From NCBI GenBank assembly GCA_030278955.1, contig JAOANR010000011.1, forward strand, positions 45,433,417-45,497,416: a DNA stretch of 64,000 nucleotides, written 5' to 3'. The position numbers and the translations under genes are program-made. Under the pieces are notes generated by a model. The model saw only the letters and a list, made by a program, of their open reading frames with translations, did not search any database and had not been told where the DNA came from. The stretch comes from Hygrophila difformis. Its lineage: Eukaryota > Streptophyta > Magnoliopsida > Lamiales > Acanthaceae. Shown here in pieces: positions 33,475-44,979 of this stretch (positions within the stretch are counted from its first letter, which is position 1; each line of letters opens with the position of its first letter).

Positions 33475-33599
33475 TATAATATAGTATAATATGATAATTA
33501 TATATTCATGATTAGATTTGCATTAGTCACTCCATATGTATGTGAACAATGTTTAAAAATTATTAACATTATTTTGTGACAAGCTGACGCCAAATAACA

Positions 33600-33898
33600 A
33601 TTTGAAAAGAAAATAAAGTGAAAAAAGAGCAACAAAAAGAGGTGTCCAAAAGCAGAAAAGAAAAAAAGAGCTAACACTTTGGCTCTTGGGAACCATACGC
33701 CGGAAGAATCCGCCGCTAACACCCTGTGCGTGAAGTCTGGGGGAATGTCCAAGTAGTGTAGAGTTCTTCTAAAGATGCACCACATTTTGCTAGACAATCC
33801 GCGACCATTTTACACTTGCAAAGTACATGATGAACTGAACATCGGTCAAAGACGTCTCGCCAGGTGCGGGAGGCATGCCATTGGTCGAGTAGTCCAGT
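33600..33898 (-). pseudogene. LINE 3' fragment (RNase H C-terminus)
   Basis: The minus strand encodes MVADCLAKCGASLEELYTTW, then after a one-base frameshift PPDFTHRVLAADSSGVWFPR. This corresponds to the last about 70 codons of ORF2 of the LINE at 6.6-10.7 kb (VADTLAKHG... GVWFPRY), followed by a T-rich 3' tail. Sequence differences are many, so it is an old relic of a related family, now lying inside the second Helitron. Confidence 0.85.
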
Positions 33899-34079
33899 AG
33901 CATTATTAGTGTAATATATAATAATAAATTAACATATAAAATACAAAATGGAGTTAAAATTATATCTCGGAAATTATAAATTTAAAAATGTAAAATCAAA
34001 TATATTAACATAATTCGTATCAGGCAAAAATGTATTAATATAAATTAAATAATGTAAAATCAAATTGATTATGGGCTAA

Positions 34080-34469
34080 GAGGATGTTTGGATGCGCGTT
34101 TTAAAAAGTGCTGCAGCATTTAGAAAAGGATAATCAGATAATTGTTGTAACAAAACATGCTGTAGAAAATTAAGTGTTTGGATGAGCTTATGTTGTTTCA
34201 AATCGCAATAATCAGATAATCATGAAAAGTGTTTGGATTTGTATTTTTCATTACCTCAAAAGGCAACAATATGGTAAAATATATTTTTGGCTACACGCAA
34301 TTTTCTTGCAGCACCAAAGTGGGGTTGCAAGAAAATAGCGTTTTCATTCCCTCAAAAGGCAATAATAGATTATTGGAAGTTAGTACAAAAACAGAATTAA
34401 CTGATTATTTGCGTTTTGCAAACACAATAATCAGATAATTCCGCCGAAAATGCACAAACAAACGCCCGC
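34080..34469. mobile_element. TAA-flanked MITE (AATAATCAGATAAT family)
   Basis: 390 bp between TAA at 34077-34079 and 34470-34472. Ends GAGGATGTTTGGATG and CAAACAAACGCCCGC are imperfect inverted repeats. The internal word AATAATCAGATAAT recurs, and the same family ends appear at 52.4 and 52.7 kb. Confidence 0.7.
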
Positions 34470-34582
34470 TAAATCAATAAAACAACAATATTAGGAAAAT
34501 AACTTAATTGACAAAGTTGCTAAACCACTTTGTCACATTTTTCTCAATAATGTGGTCAGAAAATTAGCATGAACCAAATTTT

Positions 34583-34744
34583 TTTGAAGAAGCCATTGAA
34601 GGTCTTGAAAGGGTGGTGGGAGCTCATGCCACACAATTACAAAGGGAACAAAGGGAAGGGATAGGGGACCGGATGGGGATTCGAACCCCTCAACCTAAAG
34701 GTTGGGAGTTGGGGGAGTTACCACATGATTAAGTCTCCAACCCC
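34583..34744 (-). mobile_element. tRNA-derived SINE (family 1)
   Basis: Flanked by a perfect 16-bp target duplication GCATGAACCAAATTTT (34567-34582, 34745-34760). The minus strand shows A box GACTTAATCATGTGGTAAC and B box GGTTCGAATCC with the CCCCTATCCCTTCC block downstream and a T-run (poly A of the SINE) at the low-coordinate side. Confidence 0.9.
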
Positions 34745-34860
34745 GCATGAACCAAATTTTATGTAAGAAGTACAATATTTGAATTTTTGAAATCTTATCT
34801 TATTTTAAAATTATATATATAAATTTTACTTACCGTGCATTGCGCGGGCGGGTATGCTAG

Positions 34861-36296
34861 TACTAAATAATAATGACACAATTATTTTCAAGACGTGCAA
34901 AAATAATACTAAAATATAAAAAAGTGGGACATTTAATTTTTAAAGAATGGAGAAAATATGTAAGTAACTAGTAGTAATATATAAATATGTGGCCCTTTTG
35001 GTGTGATAGTTGATGTATATCTAAATGTTGGTGTATAATAAGTCGTACGATTGAATTCTTTGGTACTGGAAATTAATGTTTGTTCTTTGGTGGGTCAAGA
35101 AAATTAATCACATAGGTCCCCTATTGTTTGGTTGGAATTTTCATTAAAATCATCCTAACGTAACCTCATTAGTTTTCATACAATTTATTTGACCATCTCA
35201 ATCTGAGATGATTGCCAATCATGCACATATGGATTGCTTTTCTTTCTATCTTCTCACTTTTTCCTACTCATCATATCTATATTTCGTGTTCATATCCCAA
35301 TAGTTCTTTTGTATGTAAACCAACAGGCAGTTAGTTTAGTTTGATTCTGTTCAATTTCTTTCATTTTGTTCACTTATAAATCCGCCCTACTCATGAAACA
35401 AAATTGATATTTTAAAATTCTTATTATTGTTTTAAATTATTTATGTTGTGTGTATACATATATATTCATTAATGTAAGGAAACAATTTGGTACTCATAGA
35501 CCATAGTATCATACTATAGCAGGGGCAAATATTATTTGAATCTTTATGTCATGAGTCAGTGATATATTCCTATATCTATCAGACTGTGGGAGGCATATTC
35601 TGAATATTTATATGTATAAGTACAGTACATAGAACTGTGAGGTTACTGCAGGCAGGCAAGTAGTCTATTGAATTTGATTAACAGCAGTACTACTAATAAA
35701 CAAATGCTAAAAGCATAGTATATGTACTGGAGTTATATAGTTGAAAATTTTAGTAATTTGAAATAGGAGTAAACTGTTGTATTACCCTGCTGGAAAATTG
35801 AGTTATTATTATTATTGCGTACGTGTGGCATTGAGAGGGACAGAGTTTGAAAACATGGGCCTCTGATGATTGACTGCACGTGTGGGAGATGCATCCACTT
35901 CCACGTGCACTCGTTTTTATTCACTGGGAATTTGATTGAATTTTGTCATTTTCCCCTCACCATTATTATTGCCTTTCCTGCCCCTCTCATATTCTGCCTT
36001 TCATCAGTGGTCTCACCTAATTGGGACTTTGATATTACTAATATTCAGCCCTAAAAATTCTAATTTAATTTTGAAGTCTTGTTTTTCGGCTCAATGTATA
36101 CCTGTCTATGCCTCTATGGCACTGGACACTATTAATTAATCTAAACATATATGTTAATCACTATTTTAGTGATGTAGTTGTACATCTTTTTATTTATCGT
36201 GTCATTTTGACTTTTTGACTTCATTAAAATGCTCTAGGGAGCTGGACCTTGAGTTCTGATATTGCAGTCGACCACCCATTTTTCCGAGGGGTTTAT
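34861..36296. other. Intergenic, AT-rich, no supported feature
   Basis: No coding signature or repeat end recognised. A TTATTATTATTATTG microsatellite lies near 35800. Confidence 0.55.
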
Positions 36297-36600
36297 GTTT
36301 CGTTCTGCACGTCGAGCTGTAGCTGCAGCTTACAGTTGTAGGGAGCTATAGCTGTTGGGAGTGTAGCTATCAATTTTTGCATAAGTATTCGGTACAAGAA
36401 GCTGTAGCTGTCAAAAATTATAATTTGAAAAGAAAAATTAATTAAATTTGGAAAGTAGCTTCCGAAAGCTCTTCAAAAGCTACCTCTTGTTGCTTCCAAA
36501 AAACTCCCAAAAGCTAGTGTACAGAACGGAGCTTTTGTTTTGAAATAAAAGTTACCAAAAGCTCTCAAAACCTCCTAAAAGCTGCGTGCAGAACAGAACC
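36297..36600 (+). mobile_element. AGCT-rich MITE (GTTCTGCACG family)
   Basis: 304 bp, left end GTTTCGTTCTGCACG, right end CGTGCAGAACAGAACC. The left half is rich in GAGCTGTAGCT, the right half in CCAAAAGCT. The same two halves make up the nested copies at 49.9-50.7 kb. A TTA follows the right end. Confidence 0.75.
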
Positions 36601-36966
36601 TTAAAAGCAACTAGTAAAAGTTTGCTGCATTTTATTTTAAAACATTTAAACATTATCTTTTAATGGATTAGTCTTTAGTCATACAAAATTTAGGGATATG
36701 CCGTCTACATAAAAAATACTCCTATATAAATTACTTTGAATTTTAAAATAACTACATTATCTTTCTTTCTTTTTATTAATTATAAAAGTTTATACTAAGT
36801 GATAACAATGAATAATTAGTTGCAAGGATCCGTCCTAAACAACTCTATGAATAAAAATATACGTTCGTAATTTAATAATTTTAACATTTACATAATATCA
36901 ACTATTCATTGAATTATTCACCAAAAAAAACTATTCATTGAATTAGTCAAGCAAAAAAAACTACAA
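36601..36966. other. Intergenic, no supported feature
   Basis: AT-rich sequence without recognisable elements. Confidence 0.5.
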
Positions 36967-36980
36967 TATTCATTGAATTA

Positions 36981-37150
36981 CGGGATAAGGAGTTAGCCCA
37001 AATGGTTAAGTCTCTAGACTTCCAACTTGAATGTTGGAGGCTCGATTCATCGACCCGTATCCCTCTCCTTTATTCCCTTTATAATTTGTATGACATGGGC
37101 TCTCACCACACCATTTCATAGCTTGTATACTCTGTTCATAAAAAAAAAAC
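36981..37150 (+). mobile_element. tRNA-derived SINE (family 1)
   Basis: Flanked by a perfect 14-bp duplication TATTCATTGAATTA (36967-36980, 37151-37164). A box TTAGCCCAAATGGTTAAG (36993-37010), B box GGCTCGATTCA (37039-37049) and a terminal A-run. Confidence 0.92.
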
Positions 37151-37164
37151 TATTCATTGAATTA

Positions 37165-37496
37165 TCTTGTTTCGATTTTTTAACATAATAAATAATATAA
37201 GATAAAGTGTAGTGAAGTGAGATCTTGTTAGATTCATCTAATCACATAGTTTTAGAATATTAAATTTTTATAATTTCTATTTTTATATAATTTGATATAT
37301 TATTAGTTAAAATTGTGTATTGGATTGCGTGGGATTCATAAATGCTAGATTTTTGAGTACTTTCTTTAATAAGCAAAAGAAAATGAATAATTGCAAAATA
37401 AAAAAACCTAAAATTTAAAGAGCAAAAAATTTGTAAAGCAATATTTAATATGTACACTTGAGATTGATGTCAAATCACACTTGTAAAGCAAAAAAA
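37165..37496. other. Intergenic, no supported feature
   Basis: AT-rich sequence. The stretch GATCTTGTTAGATTCATCTAATCACATAG near 37210-37240 recalls the interior of the Stowaway family and may be a fragment of one. Confidence 0.5.
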
Positions 37497-37498
37497 TA

Positions 37499-37735
37499 CT
37501 TCCTCCATTTTCAAAAGTTTGCTATATTTGTAAATGCGCACTGTTAACACAATTATTGTTATTTAAAGATTTATTATAGTTACACAAGTTAAAATATAGC
37601 CAAATGAGATCTTGTTAGATTCGTCTCGTTTTATAGTTTTTAAATATCGAACTTTAGAATTTTTATTTGTACCGAACTTGTGTTATTAATGGTTTAAAAT
37701 GTACATTGGACTGCATATTTGATGGGTGACATTAA
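37499..37735. mobile_element. Stowaway MITE fragment
   Basis: Left end CTTCCTCCATTTTC after TA (37497-37498); interior GAGATCTTGTTAGATTCGTC and GTACATTGGACTGCAT are shared with the 47.9-kb copy. The right terminal repeat is lost. Confidence 0.6.
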
Positions 37736-37819
37736 AAAAAAAAAACAAATTAAGTATTTATTTGCTAACTACTTTTTCTTTTCAAAGAATCACTCCATAG
37801 CATGGGAGTGATTGACTCA

Positions 37820-38514
37820 GAGCATCCACGACAAGGAGGTAGCAACGGAGATGCTACCTCTACTTCACCATTACTAACATGAAAAATGAAGGTAGTGCAT
37901 AAAGTGAGATCACACTGTCACTACCGAGTACATGTGCAATGATGACATTTCTTTTATTATTATTTTAATTTTAAAGTTTGATTGAAGTATATATGTTTTT
38001 GTCCATATGCATGTTTTAATTTTCTTTTATTTTTCTTTAATTTGGTGTTTCTATATGCTATTAATTAAAATTGTGTTATTTTTTAATAGTTTAATATTGT
38101 TAATGTTAATTTTAATAAAATTAAAATTAATTTAAATATTTAAGACAAATAAGAAATATACCAATATGGAATTTAAAAAAAAATATAGTACACCATTTTT
38201 TAAAATAATATAGTGAATTATATTAAGTAACTTATATATATATTATGAAAATAAAAAAATAAGAATTTTAAAGTATAAGAATCTTTGTAATTAGATATAC
38301 TTTATAAAAAAAGATAAAAAATAAATAAGAATTTTAAATTGTATATATTGAAAAATAAATAATGAAGTAATGATGAAAAGTTGGTCCAGGTATAGTAAAA
38401 GTTAGGTAGTATTGTTGTGGAAAAATTTAATGATATACTAGATAGTAAAGTAGATAAATACTGATGTGGCGCATACGTGGAACAAAATGGGATAGTGCTA
38501 CTGTGGATGCCCTC
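37820..38514. mobile_element. MITE-like element with GAGCATCCAC ends
   Basis: Left end GAGCATCCACGACAAGGAGG and right end GTGCTACTGTGGATGCCCTC are imperfect inverted repeats around 690 bp of AT-rich sequence. A 9-bp flank comparison (ATTGACTCA, ATGCACTCT) is poor, so the superfamily is open. Confidence 0.5.
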
Positions 38515-38703
38515 ATGCACTCTATGGTTGCCAACCCATTTAATGTTAATTCACACACGCATATTTATTCAAAATAACTCAATCCCAACTCCCAATAAGT
38601 CATCATAATATACAAAAACTCTCCCAAAAAACACAAGTTTTCTACATGTCAAAATCCATTCGGCCTTCTGCAACCGATTTGAACGGACAACCCTACTTCT
38701 AAA

Positions 38704-39049
38704 TAGTGGTGTCAATTTCAGGTTTCGGGTCGTGTTTGTGTCGGGTTGTAGAATATTTCAGGTCGGGTTTCGGTTCGACCTGATTTCGGAAAAAATCCAA
38801 AATAACCAAACCCAAACCTGAAATTTTTTGTGTCGTTCGGGTTTGTTTTTTCGGGTTATAAGCCAAAATTGATGAAATTCCAGGTTTCGGGTCGTGTTCG
38901 TGTCAGGTTGAGCAGGTGGTATAATATTTCAGGTCGGGTATCGGGTCGATCTGATTTGGAAAAAACCCAAAATGACTAAACCCAAACTTGGAATTTTTCG
39001 TGTCGGTCGGGTTCATTTTTTCGGGTTCGTGTCTAAATTGACACCCCTA
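38704..39049. mobile_element. hAT-type MITE with internal duplication
   Basis: 346 bp, TAGTGGTGTCAATTT to AAATTGACACCCCTA, with a perfect 8-bp target duplication CTTCTAAA (38696-38703, 39050-39057). A segment around GGTTTCGGGTCGTGTT is present twice (about 38721 and 38883). Confidence 0.92.
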
Positions 39050-39534
39050 CTTCTAAATCCATTTTTTAACATTTAGTACAAGAAACTAGGACTAATCTCT
39101 ACTTGATAGCTGGTGAGATCGATTCCATACTGCCGGCAGAGATTGAAGTCCATCGGAAACTTCGAATCGTTGTCACTTATTCCAGCAATGAATATTCGAA
39201 TTAAGTATCATATCGATCCTAATGTGAAATTCGATTTTGAACTATCATTTCCAGGTGTGTCGAGTCTCAAATTGATCATTGAATGGGATATCCCTTATTT
39301 ATATGGATAAAAGTTATTCCACTATTGTTGATACACTTTAGCTGGAGAGGATTTCCTCTATCCAGAATAGGATTTCCTTAACAAGAGAACGGTGTTGAAA
39401 TTGCCACTGTCCAAAACTCTAGATCTTGTTTGTAACCAAATTTAGTTGTTCTTTTTCGTGTATAGAAACAAATAATTGTTCTATATTGCATTCCAACCTA
39501 CAATGATGAAATTCTGTTCACACTTTATATATTA

Positions 39535-39794
39535 CTCCCTCCGTCCCATTTAACTTGTCTTGTTTCACTTTTGCACACAATCCAATGCACTTTTTCAACT
39601 GTTAATATCTCAAAACATGTTCAATGAAAAATTATGCAAAATATATATTATAAAACTACATGATCATACGATTCTAACAAGACCCAACTTCACTATTTTT
39701 CTCTAAATATATACTTGAAATAAAGTCGAGTCAAAGCTGAACAATGAACAGTGTAAAAAAGTCAAACAGGACAAGTGTGGTGGGACGGAGGGAG
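39535..39794. mobile_element. Stowaway MITE, well preserved
   Basis: 260 bp with near-perfect ends CTCCCTCCGTCCCA and TGGGACGGAGGGAG, flanked by TA (39533-39534, 39795-39796). Confidence 0.95.
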
Positions 39795-39796
39795 TA

Positions 39797-41022
39797 AATC
39801 TTAGGACATAAAAAATAAAACCCTTGTTTGAGTGGGTGTAGGGTCGAAACAGTCTAAAATCATCATTGTATTCAATGATTTGAAAGTAATTCATTGATGT
39901 ACTTACTAAGAGGTTTTATCGTATCATAAAGTAAAAAATAAGACTCAGATAATAAACTAAATTGTGCCAATAAAAGAAGATAATAAAATACATTAATCAT
40001 TTCATAAAAAAATTGAAGGGAAATCCATTTTAAAATTATCAAATAGGGTGTCCCAAATTCCCAATACGTTAGTAGAAAGTTTGTGTCTTTATTATTCGAT
40101 CCCGTCCCTAAATAAAATTAAATAAAGAGTAGCAGACAGGTATCTTAAATTAGCTAAGTGTTTCGTTTTCATGTATGGTCCTTTGTCATGAATTCATGAC
40201 GCTACAGCCTACAGCCTACAGGTACAGAGGCGGGGTTAATTTAATTAATTGTCACCCGAAATTTTACCGAGTAATAGTAATTAATATGAACTGGGAAATT
40301 GCAGCCTTTCTCCTCGTTTAACCGCCGCTCCCTATCCTAGTCTTTTCACTTTTTATTTACTACTAGAGTCAGTCTCCGGCAAAAAAGATACACTACCCAG
40401 CCTTACTACAGTTGTGATATTTCATTGTCGGATCCAACTTTTCTTTTTGTTTTTGCTGCCAACAAGTATTTTTTACAGTGTTATAATTGTTTTTATTGTA
40501 GTCAAATAAAAGTGGTTTTCTTACCCAAAAAATAAAAGTGGTTTTGGATGATTCGTTTTGAAGTGATTGTGAGTGGAGTGCATGCATGGTTTGGAAGGGG
40601 TGTTTCTACTTTTTTAACTTTTGAATTTATGCATTATTCCTATAATCCTATTTACTACTAGTATTCTATTATTTGCATTTAACCTTGCCAATTAACTTTT
40701 TTACTTTGATTTAAAATTAAAGAAAGATATTGAAAATGTCTCTTATGTGTGCCTTAAACTAAAGGTTTCTCTATGGAGATGGGAACAATTTAAATTTTCT
40801 CCTAGGAAATATAGAAAAAATGGATAAAAAATATCAACAAACTTTCCAAGTTCAAAGAAATAAATTTCAATAAAGAGGGAGTGTTATAATTCAAATTTTA
40901 TCTCTATTGCATATGAATCTCAAAAAGACCATTTATAGTTCGAATTAAAGGGGTTAATTCACTTTCATTTTTTTTGTTGATTTAAGATATTTTTAATGGA
41001 AATTAATATAATGAAAATATGA

Positions 41023-41059
<37 letters not shown>

Positions 41060-41852
41060 GTTGTTGTTGTTGTTTTTATAATCCATGGGGTGGCTTATGA
41101 TTATTTCCAACTGAGAGAGAGAGCCGACTTGATACTTCTTTTCATGGCCACAAAATGAGTGGTCAAATGCATGCTTTTCCTATGGTATTATAATAGTAGT
41201 TCATTTGGCAACCATATTTGTACTTATTATTCTTTTTTATGTGACATTATTACTATGTTATTCAATTCTTATACTACTATCTTTACCAAAAATTCTTATA
41301 CTACTATCACTCACTATTTAATTTATGACTTTTAAGTTTATTAAAAAAATTCACACATGTTTGAATGGAGCACCCTGGACCATGAGGTCCTTGTAGTCAT
41401 AACCGTGGATTAGATTGGTCCCATGTGTGGTTTCATATGATTCAAGGGTGTGGATTCTTCATGTGATGTCCATGGAAGTCTTGAATATTCATCCATTACA
41501 ACTTTGAATGAATTCCACAATTTTTTCGATTTAATAAATGAGAGCTGAGGGAATGATTGAAATTGAAGTGCATGTAAGAAAGACTAGTTATAATATTTAC
41601 TCCTACTTAGACTTGTCAAGGAAATGTAATATATACAAATTGTTCGGCCAACATCTTTTCATGTACATTATTTATATATGGTCACAACACTACACGTCAA
41701 TTACCAAGTGATTGAGAATGGTTGAAGTAATTTGCTACGTAATTTTAATCATCATCCTTAAAAAAAGAAAGAAAGAGAGAGAGTAGAATATTGGTTGAAG
41801 TGATAAGCTAAAAAAACAAGTTACAAGATCATGATTGATAATGCCTATGTTT
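39797..41852. other. Intergenic, no supported gene
   Basis: AT-rich sequence with an ATT microsatellite merging into GTT repeats at about 41026-41072. No coding signature found. Confidence 0.55.
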
Positions 41853-43021
41853 AGATAATATTTGACTAACCATGCCGCCTTTTGTTTATTTGCCTCGAAG
41901 GAGGGTCACTTGTTTGTCTTTTCTTCTCGTGGACGGGAGGAAAATTATAACTTGCATAATCTACACTCCATCAAATGTAATTGTAGTATATTCTACTTTC
42001 TGTTTGTCAAAAAATAATAAAGAATGCAAAAAAATTATTTGGGAATGACAAAGGTAAAATACCTTTGCTCATTAAGGATTGACTTGAGCACAATAAGCCA
42101 ATTCCAGTCCCTCCTGATTCTGTTTCGCGAAAAAACTTTAAAATTTATAAGATTTAATAACAATATTAAACAAACCAAATAAATATGTATTTTGTGACTA
42201 ACCATGCCGCCTTTTGTTTATTTGCCGTCGAAGAGCATCAATATGACCTATATTTATACTTCCATCAACCCTATTCAGAGTGTTATCATCTTCATTTGTA
42301 GGATCTATAACACATGAAACTTGGGAAATTCTCCGTTGGGGAGAGATATGAGCAACTACACCTCGACCAAAACGTTGAAGTAGAAACATAAAACTTGATC
42401 AGAATCTAATAAAAGATACAACACCAGTTCGAGAATGAGAAGAGGACAAACCATTGCTTAATTCCTGGAAAGCTGTTCGGAACATATAAAAGGAAGAATT
42501 TCTCACTTCTTGCTGAGGTGTAGGAATACTGCCGATGTTTAAAGCATTCAAATTGCCATTCTGAGTTATAGTTCTTTGATGTGGATTCTCATTTCGCTCC
42601 CAAATCGACAGCTCTTGGTCAACTTTCTCATTTCTTTTGTTGTTTTCAACTTAGTTTGCTCAAGTTGATTGTTTGTTTTATACTTCAAGAACTGTTTCGG
42701 CCCACAATACAACTAATCAATCCACACCATAATAGAAGATGGCTTCAATTATGGATTACAGCAGCACTTTTCTTGATGATCGCAAAAGATGTGCATTTAT
42801 TATTACTTTTGCAGTCATTGAACAATACAAATGGTTAAATTACCATTTTACTGTACTGATTATTTCGATTAAAATATTGGTTTGTTATAGAGCACCATTA
42901 TAAAAACCTATATAAAAGTGGACAAAGATGTAAATTTATCCTTAGATAATCAAACACTTTCTCAGATTAATTAAGTCTGACGACGCAATGCAGTTCACTT
43001 CAAACAATGAAAATTTCAAAC

Positions 43022-43068
<47 letters not shown>

Positions 43069-43233
43069 GTGGATCAATCATGACAAATTATAAACATATT
43101 GTGATATATATGCCAAAAACCATAAGTTATGTAACAAATCAACCTACATCAAACTATATATTTGGTTGGGAATTGTATCAACTTAAAAATAAAAACCAAA
43201 ACAAAGTATTCATAATGATACTGTGAAAATACA
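41853..43233. repeat. Left arm of the large inverted repeat
   Basis: 1381 bp that is the reverse complement of 44736-46175, with scattered single-base changes and a different microsatellite length. It starts AGATAATATTTGACTAACC. Within it a direct repeat containing GACTAACCATGCCGCC lies at about 41868 and again at 42198. On the minus strand two short coding-like stretches (ISQVSCVIDPTNEDDN, RVDGSINIGHIDAL) match those of the right arm; I do not recognise them. The inner edge is 8 bp from the stop codon of the F-box gene. Confidence 0.93.
43021..43065. repeat. AAT microsatellite in the left arm
   Basis: About 14 AAT units. The matching tract in the right arm (44901-44978) is markedly longer. 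Confidence 0.9.
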
Positions 43234-43241
43234 TGACCAGT

Positions 43242-44132
43242 TCAGCAAAATCCTTCACCAGGAAAAGTGTAAACACTCCTTCTCTGCAACACATTTATGG
43301 CATAAGGGCTGCATCCTTGAATAATCGTTATCAGGCCACCCATATCTCCACCCCAATGGTCAGTATTCTTGCAAAAGTAGAGTGGAAACATTGGAAATGG
43401 GATAATAGGGTCCACCCAGAAACCACGAACCATAGTCCTTATATTATTCCTGCATTCCACGATAGAAGCTCTATCCCTGCATAGATAATCCATCATTTCC
43501 AGGCCTCTGCATTTCTCCTCTTCAGAATTTGAAGTCAGCAGGAGTATAGAAGTCAAATAGATAGACTTCTTGTGACCCTCAACAACATATACTTCAAGCA
43601 TGCTCAAAACTAATTCCCTTTCAATAGTGTCGTACAACAGACGCTGGAATGGAGGACATCATAGATAGTCAATTGAAATGCTTTGGGGAGCAACAAATTC
43701 ATTATATATGATCAACAGATAAAATGATATGAATTTATACAATAATACCAGAATTCCTTTAAATTCTATATCATAATTCCCTGCCATTAAATATGCGTTG
43801 TAGAAGACCATTGCTTCTGGTGAGAGATTGGATAACCATCGTCTATGGAAATAGGACATCTCACAGGTCCTGAGTACAGTAGGGCGATGCAGAACCCTTG
43901 CAAATGATCGACAGCTGAAATGGTTTATACAAAGCAATTAAATATATATGCTACATTAACAGGTATAAGTAGAATAAGTAAAAGGAAAAATGCTTCTCAA
44001 ACTAAACCTCTTTACTAAGGATAACATGGATCGCATAGATGCAGTTCCAACCCTAGACAACATCTCCGCGAGCACATCATCAGGAATTTGATCCAAGCTT
44101 TCACAACTCATGAGCACAGTGGATAATTCCAT
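43242..44132 (-). CDS. F-box protein, three exons, inside the inverted repeat
   Basis: Exons on the minus strand: 44132-44008, 43914-43749, 43643-43242, all joined by GT-AG introns, giving 230 residues. The N-terminus has an F-box: SLDQIPDDVLAEMLSRVG followed by SLVKRSCRSFARVL, the usual pattern in which the F-box helices contact Skp1. The rest (NLSPEAMVFYNAYLMAGN..., then LEVYVVEGHKKSIYLTSILL, cysteine-rich end) resembles the plant family of F-box proteins with TPR/Sel1-like repeats (At2g35280-like), from memory. It would act as substrate adaptor of an SCF ubiquitin ligase. The TGA stop is 8 bp from the left arm. An extra upstream 5'-UTR exon is possible because CCTTCTAG just before the start codon looks like a splice acceptor. 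No obvious TATA box. Confidence 0.8.
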
Positions 44133-44735
44133 TATAGTGTATCTAGAAGGAAAAAATTAAAAAAAATAATAATAATAGACAAACATCATTAACCACTTGT
44201 GCGAATTGTTCTCAGCGTTATTTTCCAAATAACAATTTTTTGTCCAAACGAATAAGAAAATGCAGAGGAATCCTTCACAGAATCAAAATGCATACTCACT
44301 CAACTTGTGGCATTGGCATAGATACATATAGAGGCAAAATTTGAGACCCAATACGCACGGTAGAATAGTTCTTTAATTTCGATTGAAATAGGGAAATATA
44401 AAATTCCAATGGCCAACCAAAAAAAAGAAAAAAAGTCATACTATTGTCGTAGATACCACCGATAGTGTAAGGGAACCTTCAAAAACAACTATATCTAACT
44501 TATAAGACGATTAAACAACAGGATACCATCCTTGATCACTAAATCACTCGCATGCATATGAATAAACTCCAAATACTTTAAGGGAGATACTTTAATCAAA
44601 TAGATATGCACATTCAAGAAAGGGCGGCACCAAAAATACAAACAATTACTTAAAACTAAAATAAATGGCCGGACCTTATGCCTGATGCAGCGACGGAGGA
44701 TACGGCAAAGGCTTCCGTCGGTTTAGATATGCACG
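44133..44735. other. Unique upstream region of the F-box gene
   Basis: Non-repeated sequence between the F-box start codon and the right arm; it must hold the promoter unless that lies in the arm. A short hairpin CGACGGA ... TCCGTCG is present at about 44692-44720, next to the arm boundary. Confidence 0.5.
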
Positions 44736-44900
44736 TGTATTTTCACAGTATCATTATGAATACTTTGTTTTGGTTTTTATTTTTAAGTTGATACAATTCC
44801 CAACCAAATATATAGTTTGATGTAGGTTGGTTTGTTACATAACTTATGGTTTTTGGCATATGTATCACAATATGTTTATAATTTGTCATGATTGATCCAC

Positions 44901-44979
<79 letters not shown>

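Larger units (their letters stand above)
31467..34860 (+). mobile_element. Helitron carrying nested insertions
   Basis: Begins TCTATATATATATATAAAAG after host A (31466) and ends CTAG (34857-34860) before host T (34861). A 3'-terminal hairpin CCGTGC/ATT/GCGCGG (34833-34847) precedes the end by 9 bases. No Rep or helicase motif is visible. It contains a hAT MITE, a Stowaway-like MITE, a LINE fragment, a TAA-flanked MITE and a SINE, which make up about a third of its length. The 5' end is the less certain of the two because TCTATATA strings are common in AT-rich DNA. Confidence 0.65.

Noticed and set aside
34660..34700. Possible tRNA gene (GGATTCGAACCCC)
   Set aside because: Only the B-box half fits; no cloverleaf or anticodon arm, and a 16-bp TSD shows it is a SINE. 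The same holds for similar motifs at 18.27, 37.04, 47.68 and 51.6 kb.
44692..44722. Hairpin CGACGGA...TCCGTCG as the end of a CACTA-type transposon
   Set aside because: No CACTA terminus or matching partner was found nearby.
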